Of a stretch of DNA of 8,194 nt, positions 1 to 5,262 are shown one piece after another (positions within the stretch are counted from its first letter, which is position 1; every line of letters starts with the position of its first letter). The notes under the pieces were generated by a model, which was given only the letters and a program-made list of their open reading frames with translations, had not been told where the DNA came from and searched no databases. Both the position numbers and the translations under genes were made by a program. The DNA comes from Acidobacteriaceae bacterium (lineage in GTDB: Bacteria > Acidobacteriota > Terriglobia > Bryobacterales > Bryobacteraceae): the NCBI GenBank assembly GCA_019244945.1, contig JAFASD010000098.1, positions 1 to 8,194 on the forward strand, written 5' to 3'.

Positions 1-807
1 TCGGCGCTCATAGCGGGACTGGGGCAGAAGCTTCGCGCCAATCCGCTAGGACTGCCGATTGGATGCCAGACATACCCGGTCCGCAGCATGATCGCGCGCG
101 ACTTTCCCGGCACGCTCAAGCAGCTCGCCGATGCCGGATTCGAACAGATCGAGTTGTGCTCGCCCGTGGGCTACGCGGACGCCGGATTTGCAGGTCTAGC
201 CAAATATAAAGGCGCTGAGATCCGCAAAATTTTGGGCGATCTGAATCTCAAGTGCGAGAGCTCTCATTTCGGCATCGATGAGCTCAGGAAGAGCCAGGCG
301 GATCGGATAGCTTGGGCACAAGATCTCGGCCTCACGCAAATGATCGTGCCGAGTCTGGACGGACCTCGGCATCCGACTCTCGATGACGTGAAGCGGGCCG
401 CCGACGAATACAACAAGATCGCCGGGGAAGCGGCCAAGGCCGGTATTCAGCAAGGCCTTCACAATGAGGATTTTGAGCTCTCCATGGTAAACGGCAAACG
501 GACTTACGACCTATTGCTCGAGCTGCTTGATCCGAAGCTGGTCAAGTTTCAATTTCAGGTCTCCACGATCAGCCACGGTTATGATGCAGCCGAGTACTTC
601 ATGAAGTACCCCGGGCGTTTCTTCTCGATGCACGTGCAAGGGTGGTCTGCCACAACCAGAAAAATAGTCGCCGTGGGGCAAGGCACACTGGATTGGAAGA
701 AGATTTTCACCGCCGCCAAAACAGGAGGCCTGAAGAATTACTTCGTAGAGATGGACCTGGAATTGATGAAAGCCAGCGTGCCGTATCTTCGAAGTCTGCA
801 GGTCTAA
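1..807 (+). CDS. Sugar phosphate isomerase/epimerase-like TIM-barrel protein, 5' partial
   Basis: The frame is open from the first base of the window to a TAA at 805-807, giving 268 residues with no start. The ATG at 88 is internal, because the codons before it read into a conserved-looking stretch (LPIGCQTYPVR) that normally opens the barrel after a signal or linker. The protein resembles the xylose-isomerase-like AP endonuclease 2 superfamily. Seen in order are an opening strand with helix (FPGTLKQLADAGFEQIEL), HNEDFEL around residue 154, FQFQVSTISHGYD around 183-195, SMHVQGW around 209-215 and YFVEMDLEL near the end. In this family such segments carry metal and substrate ligands, and the reaction is isomerisation or epimerisation of a sugar or sugar-like substrate. 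The exact substrate cannot be told. One oddity is that relatives usually have Asp where HVQGW has Gly (codon 640-642). Acidobacterial relatives are often exported, but the N-terminus is missing here. The family call is firm; the activity is inferred. Confidence 0.85.
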   Translation, partial: SALIAGLGQKLRANPLGLPIGCQTYPVRSMIARDFPGTLKQLADAGFEQIELCSPVGYADAGFAGLAKYKGAEIRKILGDLNLKCESSHFGIDELRKSQADRIAWAQDLGLTQMIVPSLDGPRHPTLDDVKRAADEYNKIAGEAAKAGIQQGLHNEDFELSMVNGKRTYDLLLELLDPKLVKFQFQVSTISHGYDAAEYFMKYPGRFFSMHVQGWSATTRKIVAVGQGTLDWKKIFTAAKTGGLKNYFVEMDLELMKASVPYLRSLQV

Positions 808-839
808 CGACTTTCTCGAACTGCAGCGACAATTTCGTC

Positions 840-1216
840 GAGTTTACCCGCATCGATAAGCTTCTGCAGCTTGCTTTCGTCGATTCCTGCGATTCGATCT
901 ACTCGGATGAACATCGCGGTTATGAAGGCATCAAGGGTCTTCGCAGGACTGACGAGATCACTGTAAACGCAGGGTCCCAGCATCGGCGTATTCCACAGTT
1001 CAAAGGTGTACGTTGCGGGTAACATTCACACCAACTCAGTTGAAGGATTCTGGACTCTGATTGAACGCGGTATGGGCGAGGTTTATCACTCCGTCGATCA
1101 GAAGTATTTGCGGAGCCATTTGAACGAATACATCAATCGTTACAACCGGAGAGATCAAGGGAACTTAATTTTCAACGCGCTTTTAGGATGAGGTTTCCGA
1201 GCGGGTGGGTTGGTGA
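840..1216 (+). pseudogene. IS1595-family (ISXO2-like) transposase remnant, 5'-truncated and frameshifted
   Basis: Two stretches in different forward frames together match the C-terminal catalytic part of IS1595/ISXO2 transposases. The first, at about 888-968, contains IYSDEHRGYEGIKG and ends in EITVN. This is the family's second catalytic Asp region (usually YTDEHxxYxGL) and the start of the 'ETVNHS' motif. The second, from 994, reads HSSKVYVAGNIHTNSVEGFW, then GMGEVYHSVDQKYLRSHL and YINRYNRRD, to a TGA at 1189-1191. It carries the catalytic Glu of HTNSVEGFW. Removing the 25 nt at 969-993 joins TVN to HSS in one frame and restores the usual motif order. A further +1 shift near 1186 would extend the tail to a TGA at 1214-1216, but that is less certain. 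The N-terminal zinc-binding domain and first catalytic Asp are not visible, and no terminal inverted repeats were recognised, so this is a dead remnant. The left limit is approximate; similarity is clear only from about 888. Confidence 0.8.
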
Positions 1217-1626
1217 GAAAAAACGGCCCGCTTCAAAGGGTCATCAAACTGATCTTCGATTATCGGACGTACCTTTTTGAGCGTCTCGGGAACGGATCCG
1301 GGTCAGGTTCCGGCATCCACCCGCGAATGTCGGCGCTTTCGGTACCCAGAGAACATCGAACAAGACCTCAATGCTGTCAGTATCGCCGTCGGTTCTGATA
1401 AGTTCACATACCCTGTCGCCTCTGAGAAAACGTATATCTATCGAGCAGGCCACTCCCAGAAGGTGCGGATCAGGGGAAGAAAACCATATCCTTCCGAACG
1501 CTCAGAGTCTAAAAGTCGACCCCTTTTCTTCATCCCACCTCTACCCCGGGCAATGATGTACGGCACCTTAGTGCATTGCGGGAGGATATCCGGCATCGGG
1601 CGATTTCATTGTACGTGTGGTCAAGG
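1217..1626. other. Gene-free stretch between the transposase remnant and the lexA control region
   Basis: No open frame here resembles a protein I recognise, and none has a convincing ribosome site. The short frames present on both strands have poor composition or overlap one another. No tRNA cloverleaf, long inverted repeat or terminator hairpin with a T-run was seen. The stretch may be decayed mobile-element flank, given the transposase remnant beside it, but that is inference. Confidence 0.55.
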
Positions 1627-1632
1627 GATAAT
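1627..1632 (+). promoter_or_regulatory. Candidate -10 element for lexA (GATAAT)
   Basis: GATAAT differs from TATAAT at one position and lies 59 nt before the lexA ATG. The best -35 partner, TTCATT at 1605-1610 with a 16-nt spacer, is poor (3 of 6). A transcript from here would start near 1639, so the candidate operator at 1649-1663 would sit just after the start site. An alternative -35-like TTGACT at 1644-1649 has no good -10 partner. This is motif reading only. Confidence 0.25.
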
Positions 1633-1648
1633 TACCTTTTTGGTTGAC

Positions 1649-1663
1649 TTTCGTGCTTTGTTC
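1649..1663 (+). promoter_or_regulatory. Candidate LexA operator, direct repeat TTTC-N7-GTTC
   Basis: TTTC at 1649-1652 and GTTC at 1660-1663 are separated by seven bases. This matches 7 of 8 fixed positions of the GTTC-N7-GTTC operator known for alphaproteobacterial LexA. It lies 28 nt before the lexA start, where an autoregulatory operator would be expected. I do not know the operator of this organism's LexA, and a match this short can occur by chance. Confidence 0.25.
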
Positions 1664-1682
1664 GCCCAAACTGGTACTAAGA

Positions 1683-1688
1683 GGGAGG
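1683..1688 (+). promoter_or_regulatory. Ribosome binding site of lexA (GGGAGG)
   Basis: A purine-rich run (GAGGGAGGAA, 1681-1690) lies directly before the ATG at 1692. It selects this ATG over the longer in-frame reading that begins with TTG at 1644. Confidence 0.6.
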
Positions 1689-1691
1689 AAC

Positions 1692-2318
1692 ATGGCACTA
1701 ACTCGGAGGCAAAAGGAGTTGATGGACTTTCTGTCCGGCTTCATCCACCAGCATGGATACAGTCCCAGTTACGAAGAGATCGCGGGTGGACTGGGCTTGG
1801 CTTCGCTTGCAACGGTTCATAAGCACATTCAAGCGCTCGAGGCGAAGCAGTATCTGCGACGCAGTTACAATCACAGCCGATCACTCGAGATTGGAGATCG
1901 TTATTTTTCAGAGGAGCAGGCTAGAAAGCCGCAAACGGCCGAAGCGAGTGTTCCGCTACTGGGCCGCATCGCAGCAGGCCGCCCCGTGGAAGCTATCTCC
2001 AATCCTGAGGCTCTCCACTTTTCGGATTTCACCGGAAGCCATGACGCATTCGCCTTGGCGGTCCGCGGCGAATCGATGATTGAAGATCACATTTGCGACG
2101 GCGATTTCGTGCTGGTGGAAAAGACCGATTCTATTAAGAACGGGGACATCATAGTCGCGCTTGTAGATGGGACGGAAGCAACCCTGAAGCGCTACTACCT
2201 GGAGTCCGACGGACGGGTGCGGCTCCAACCCGCTAACTCAGCAATGGACCCGATTTTTGTAGATCCTGCCAGCGTCAGTGTCCAAGGCCGCGTCCTTGCC
2301 GTAATGCGGAAGTATTAG
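1692..2318 (+). CDS. lexA: LexA repressor, SOS-response regulator and self-cleaving serine protease
   Basis: LexA represses DNA-damage genes and cleaves itself when stimulated by RecA filaments on single-stranded DNA. The 208-residue product is close to the usual LexA length. Residues 1-65 form the winged helix-turn-helix domain (LTRRQKELMDFL, then SPSYEEIAGGLGL and the probable recognition helix SLATVHKHIQAL at 38-49). The C-terminal S24 peptidase domain has every key element: an Ala95-Gly96 cleavage site in LLGRIAAGRPVEA, catalytic Ser128 in RGESM and catalytic Lys166 in EATLKRYY. It should therefore be an active, cleavable repressor. The ATG at 1692 was chosen for its strong purine-rich ribosome site and for matching the LexA N-terminus (MALTRRQ). 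It heads a run of same-strand genes, with the next start 24 nt after its stop. It probably regulates itself; see the candidate operator upstream. Confidence 0.97.
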   Translation: MALTRRQKELMDFLSGFIHQHGYSPSYEEIAGGLGLASLATVHKHIQALEAKQYLRRSYNHSRSLEIGDRYFSEEQARKPQTAEASVPLLGRIAAGRPVEAISNPEALHFSDFTGSHDAFALAVRGESMIEDHICDGDFVLVEKTDSIKNGDIIVALVDGTEATLKRYYLESDGRVRLQPANSAMDPIFVDPASVSVQGRVLAVMRKY

Positions 2319-2326
2319 GCTCGGGA

Positions 2327-2335
2327 TGCTAAAAT
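2327..2335 (+). promoter_or_regulatory. Candidate extended -10 promoter element (TGCTAAAAT)
   Basis: TGCTAAAAT fits the extended -10 pattern TGnTATAAT with one mismatch in the hexamer. It lies between the lexA stop (2318) and the GTG at 2343. No -35 match is evident, which is usual for extended -10 promoters. Transcription would begin about seven bases on, at or next to the GTG, implying an internal promoter and possibly a leaderless message. It could be chance. Confidence 0.25.
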
Positions 2336-2342
2336 GAGCTGA

Positions 2343-2711
2343 GTGGCTGAAATCGCGAACCTGGGAGCCGTAGTCAAGCGATTCATCTTTTGGGATTTTC
2401 CCCGAGCTTCCTGGCGTTACGATCTGGCCGTCGGTCTCATCCTCATCTTCATCTTTGCGACGCCGCGAGACTGGTTTCACGATCAGCCCAAAGCGTCCAG
2501 CATCATCCTGATGTCATCCCTGCACGGCTCGAATCGCGTCTTTATCGCGACCGAATTGTTGGAGGACGTCGCTGATCAACAACGTCCCGAACGTGCCCAA
2601 TCGTTAATTCACGCAAGGACCGGAAAATCCTGGCACGTCATGCGTGTCGAACCGATCCGCGACGAAACCGAGCAGGAAATCAAGGGATTCATCGCGTATA
2701 CCGCTCCCTAA
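2343..2711 (+). CDS. Small single-pass membrane protein of unknown function
   Basis: The product has 122 residues and starts at GTG 2343. A TGA at 2340-2342 lies immediately before the start, and no in-frame ATG follows until residue 57, inside conserved-looking sequence. Residues 12-25 are aromatic and basic (KRFIFWDFPRASWRYD). One hydrophobic segment at about 27-40 (LAVGLILIFIFAT) is followed by PRDWFHDQPK. The remainder (about 50-122) is a soluble domain with mixed helix and strand character ending in EIKGFIAYTAP. By the positive-inside rule the N-terminus is cytoplasmic and the C-terminal domain periplasmic. I recognise the overall pattern from hypothetical proteins of Acidobacteria but know no function. 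It lies 24 nt after lexA and 23 nt before the LolA-like gene, so an envelope role is a reasonable guess. No clear Shine-Dalgarno precedes the GTG. That it is a real gene is well supported by its composition and its tight fit between neighbours. Confidence 0.8.
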   Translation: MAEIANLGAVVKRFIFWDFPRASWRYDLAVGLILIFIFATPRDWFHDQPKASSIILMSSLHGSNRVFIATELLEDVADQQRPERAQSLIHARTGKSWHVMRVEPIRDETEQEIKGFIAYTAP

Positions 2712-2734
2712 ATCTTCGCGTCTTATAACCAGAG

Positions 2735-3406
2735 ATGAAAACTCTTCTGTTCGCGCTGTGCCTTTTTATATCTGCCAGTTTTGCGCAAGATCAGAGCGTT
2801 GATTCCATCTTGGCCCGGATGGATCAGGCATCCCCGAACTTCCATGCCATGTCGGCGGATGTTCGGATGCTTACTTACACAGCCATTCTCAGCGACAAAA
2901 CTGTGGAAGACGGCACGCTGAAAATGCAGCGGCTGAAAGCGGGCGATGTTCGCGCGATTATCGATTTTTCAGGCCAGACCGACGCGCGGGTCATCGCGTT
3001 TCTTGGAAAAATTGTCAGGATTTATTACCCAAAGGTCAAAGCGTATCAAGATTACGAAGTTGGGAAGAATAGCGATGTGCTTAACCAATTCCTGCTGCTT
3101 GGGTTTGGGTCCTCTGGGAAGGATTTGGCGCAAAGCTATACCATCAGCATGGAAGGCCAGGAAAAGGTTGCAGGCGAGGACACAGCAAAACTTCTGCTTC
3201 TTCCGAAAGACTCAAAAGTTCAGCAGCGGCTGACCAAAATCGAGATCTGGATTCCAGCCAGACTGCCCTATCCCGTTCAGCAGCAATTCTATGAGCCTTC
3301 GGGCAATTACCGCACGGTGACTTACAGCAATATTCAGCTCAATCCTCCTATTCACGGGACGTTGGACCTGAAGCTGCCACCTGGGGCGAAAAGACAGAGC
3401 CAATAG
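2735..3406 (+). CDS. LolA-like outer-membrane lipoprotein-sorting protein (periplasmic)
   Basis: The 223-residue product has a signal peptide (MKTLLFALCLFISASFA, probable cleavage after Ala17). There is no lipobox cysteine at the cleavage site, so the mature protein should be soluble in the periplasm. The rest fits the LolA/LolB-like half-barrel: a first helix (SVDSILARMDQASPNFHAM), then alternating strands such as VEDGTLKMQR, VIAFLGKIVRIYYP and RLTKIEIWIPARLPYPVQQQF, and a C-terminal LPPGAKRQ. Acidobacterial relatives are commonly called outer-membrane lipoprotein-sorting proteins. Classical LolA carries lipoproteins from LolCDE to the outer membrane, but no lolB or lolCDE is nearby, so a role with another lipid or hydrophobic cargo is equally possible. 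The start is an ATG after a weak AGAG. The stop is only 1 nt before the next gene, which suggests translational coupling. Confidence 0.8.
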   Translation: MKTLLFALCLFISASFAQDQSVDSILARMDQASPNFHAMSADVRMLTYTAILSDKTVEDGTLKMQRLKAGDVRAIIDFSGQTDARVIAFLGKIVRIYYPKVKAYQDYEVGKNSDVLNQFLLLGFGSSGKDLAQSYTISMEGQEKVAGEDTAKLLLLPKDSKVQQRLTKIEIWIPARLPYPVQQQFYEPSGNYRTVTYSNIQLNPPIHGTLDLKLPPGAKRQSQ

Positions 3407-3407
3407 G

Positions 3408-4499
3408 ATGGCGGGACAGAAGACAGCAGCAGTGGGACGCTTGGGCTTTATTGATTGGACGCGCGGCTTTGCCGCAGTGGTGATGCTGCAGGGGCACACC
3501 TTCGATTCGTTCACCCGGCATGATCTTCGGGACAAAGGTCCATTCATGTTCTCGCAGTTCCTCGGCGGTCTGCCTCCGGCTATTTTTCTCTTCCTCACGG
3601 GAATCACGTTCGCGTTTTTGATGGACAGCCAGGAAAGGCAAGGCGGAACGGCGTGGAAACGCTTGGTTGCCGCGCTGAAACGATCGAGATATCTCTTCCT
3701 GCTGGCGTTTCTCTTCCGAATTCAGCTCTACGTCTTTGGTTTTCCGACTAGCCCCGCCAACGAACTCCTCCGAGTAGACATTCTAAATTGCATGGGAATG
3801 GCGATGTTGATCTTTGCCCCCATGGCCGTGTTCACGACGCGTGAACGAATCCGCTTGTGTACGGTTTTGGGCTTAGTTATCGTCGTGCTCGCGCCGCTTG
3901 TTAGCCTGATCGACGGATCGCATGTCCCCTGGATCATCCGCTCCTATTTTTTCCCGAGCTACAACTATTTCGGCTTCTTTCCCTGGGCCTGCTTCTTGGC
4001 GTTTGGCATGGTTGCAGGAAGCATAATACGCACCGTAAAACAGGAAGACATGGGCCGCACGATGCTGTGGATCATGGTAATCGGGTTAGGCCTTACGACC
4101 GTTGCGCACCAGCTTACAACCCTGGGTTACTCGATTTACACAAAGAGCGAATTCTGGCTGAATAGCCCGGCGATGATCATGATTAAATTGGGAGCTGTTT
4201 TAGCCCTCCTGGCGCTCGCGTATCTTTGGTCCAACCTCGGCGCTCCGCAACGATGGAGTGTCTTCCGGCAGCTCGGAACAACCTCGCTTCTGGTTTATTG
4301 GGTACACATCGAATTAGTCTATGGGCGCTGGTTCGGCGGTTGGAAGGAAGGGCTATCGGTTCCTCAGGTTCTCGCGTATACAAGCGCGCTCATCGGGTTG
4401 ATGATTGTGCTTTCCGTTTTGCGAACACGCTATAGGTCGGTTACTGCATTCTTCCAGCCTCGGCCGATTCCGCAACCTCGGCCCTCCTCCGGCGATTAA
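3408..4499 (+). CDS. Multi-pass membrane acyltransferase-like protein (DUF1624/HGSNAT-related)
   Basis: The 363-residue integral membrane protein has about nine or ten hydrophobic segments, at roughly 20-35, 55-72, 94-112, 128-143, 150-169, 188-207, 218-235, 255-275, 288-304 and 320-339. The N-terminal signature RLGFIDWTRGFAAVVMLQGH, with Asp16, Arg19 and His30, is typical of the DUF1624 (heparan-alpha-glucosaminide N-acetyltransferase-like) and acyltransferase-3/OpgC group. These move acyl groups across the inner membrane onto sugars or glycans. Further candidate functional residues are Asp124 (LLRVDIL) and His300 (VYWVHIELVYG). The acceptor is unknown. The tail is Pro/Arg-rich (PRPIPQPRPSSGD) and probably cytoplasmic or disordered. 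The start at 3408 lies 1 nt after the lolA-like stop, so the two are probably cotranscribed and coupled. This suggests the product modifies an envelope lipid or glycan, which is inference. The family call is good; the specificity is unknown. Confidence 0.75.
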   Translation: MAGQKTAAVGRLGFIDWTRGFAAVVMLQGHTFDSFTRHDLRDKGPFMFSQFLGGLPPAIFLFLTGITFAFLMDSQERQGGTAWKRLVAALKRSRYLFLLAFLFRIQLYVFGFPTSPANELLRVDILNCMGMAMLIFAPMAVFTTRERIRLCTVLGLVIVVLAPLVSLIDGSHVPWIIRSYFFPSYNYFGFFPWACFLAFGMVAGSIIRTVKQEDMGRTMLWIMVIGLGLTTVAHQLTTLGYSIYTKSEFWLNSPAMIMIKLGAVLALLALAYLWSNLGAPQRWSVFRQLGTTSLLVYWVHIELVYGRWFGGWKEGLSVPQVLAYTSALIGLMIVLSVLRTRYRSVTAFFQPRPIPQPRPSSGD

Positions 4500-4545
4500 G
4501 GCATCGATTTCGCTAGACTCTTATTCAGTACATTACACAAACCGC

Positions 4546-5253
4546 ATGCGCGTATTAGTTGTGGAAGATGAAAAGCGAATCGCCGATTTCCTTTCGCGAG
4601 GCTTACAAAGCGCCGGCTATGCAGTCGACGTAGTGAATGGGGGTGGCGATGCCATTGAGAGGGTCCATTCGACCGAATACGATCTAGTCATTCTCGATCT
4701 CGGACTTCCCGATGTCGATGGCCTCGAAGTGCTCCAGAAAATCAAGAATCGGAAAACAATTCCGCCCGTGTTGATTCTCAGCGCGCGAGACTCGGTCGAT
4801 GACCGCGTGAAGGGGTTAGAACAGGGAGCTGACGATTACCTGGTCAAGCCGTTTGCCTTTGTCGAGCTGCTGGCGCGCGCGCGAGTTCTCTTGCGCCGCG
4901 GTCAACCGACCCCAGAAAAGTTGCAAGTTGGAGATCTGACTCTCGATTGCATCCGCCGCAAAGTTACTCGTAGTAATGAGAACATCGAGCTCGCGCCGAA
5001 AGAGTTCAGCATACTTGAATACATGATGCGCAACAGGGGACGTCCTCTGAGCCGCACCATGATCGTGGAACACGTTTGGGATATGGACTACGACGGGCTT
5101 ACCAACATCGTAGATGTCTATATCCGGCACTTGCGCAGCAAGATTGACGACAAGTTTCCAACCAAGATGATTCATACCGTGCGCGGAATCGGCTACATGC
5201 TGGACGCGCCCGAAGGCCCGCAATCCGTTCCCAGCGAAACAGTAAACGCATAG
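4546..5253 (+). CDS. OmpR/PhoB-family DNA-binding response regulator
   Basis: This is a transcription factor switched by phosphorylation from the sensor kinase encoded next. The 235-residue product starts at the ATG at 4546, the normal receiver start (MRVLVVEDE). A longer in-frame reading from 4405 would overlap the upstream gene and add residues with no homology, so it was discarded. The receiver domain (about 1-115) has the acidic pair Glu7/Asp8, phosphoacceptor Asp51 in LVILDLGLPD, switch Ser79 (ILSARD) and Lys101 (YLVKPF). The C-terminal winged helix (about 130-228) shows LAPKEFSILEYMM, SRTMIVEHVW, VDVYIRHLRSKID and VRGIGYML, with the usual recognition helix. The 46-nt gap after the acyltransferase gene holds no obvious Shine-Dalgarno; a weak -10-like TACATT lies at 4529-4534. 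The target genes are unknown. The regulator resembles CusR/CopR-like members but its signal cannot be assigned. Confidence 0.95.
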   Translation: MRVLVVEDEKRIADFLSRGLQSAGYAVDVVNGGGDAIERVHSTEYDLVILDLGLPDVDGLEVLQKIKNRKTIPPVLILSARDSVDDRVKGLEQGADDYLVKPFAFVELLARARVLLRRGQPTPEKLQVGDLTLDCIRRKVTRSNENIELAPKEFSILEYMMRNRGRPLSRTMIVEHVWDMDYDGLTNIVDVYIRHLRSKIDDKFPTKMIHTVRGIGYMLDAPEGPQSVPSETVNA

Positions 5254-5256
5254 GTG
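5252..5256 (+). promoter_or_regulatory. Ribosome binding site deciding the kinase start (AGGTG)
   Basis: AGGTG overlaps the response-regulator stop codon and sits 6 nt before the ATG at 5263, a good spacing. The alternative start, GTG at 5254, lies inside this motif and has no purine-rich site before it. The shorter start is therefore preferred. Confidence 0.5.
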
Positions 5257-5262
5257 CCTCAG

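Noticed and set aside
804..1025. Minus-strand open frame of 73 codons with protein-like composition (ending LQKLIDAGKLDEIVAAVRE)
   Set aside because: It is the codon-aligned antisense of the transposase remnant, where the forward strand has specific IS1595 motifs (SDEHRGYEG). Such aligned antisense frames look protein-like by default, and I recognise no family. It remains the main alternative reading of this stretch.
1291..1311. Forward frame reading Gly-Ser-Gly-Ser-Gly-Ser-Gly, like an artificial linker, with a BamHI-like GGATCC
   Set aside because: The frame has no supported start or gene around it and the flanks are ordinary. It is a chance short repeat, not evidence of engineered DNA.
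1244..1453. Minus-strand frame of 69 codons in the gap before lexA
   Set aside because: It has no recognisable motif and no ribosome site, and it overlaps equally open forward frames. There is nothing to support a gene.
1623..1638. Short inverted repeat AAGG-N8-CCTT around the lexA -10 candidate
   Set aside because: Only four paired bases extend on each side, which is too short to call an operator or hairpin.
1277..1822. Long forward frame overlapping the lexA start
   Set aside because: It runs into lexA in another frame and has no family resemblance, whereas lexA is unmistakable with a good ribosome site.
4405..4545. N-terminal extension of the response regulator
   Set aside because: It would overlap the acyltransferase gene by 95 nt and adds residues unlike any receiver domain. 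The ATG at 4546 gives the canonical receiver start.
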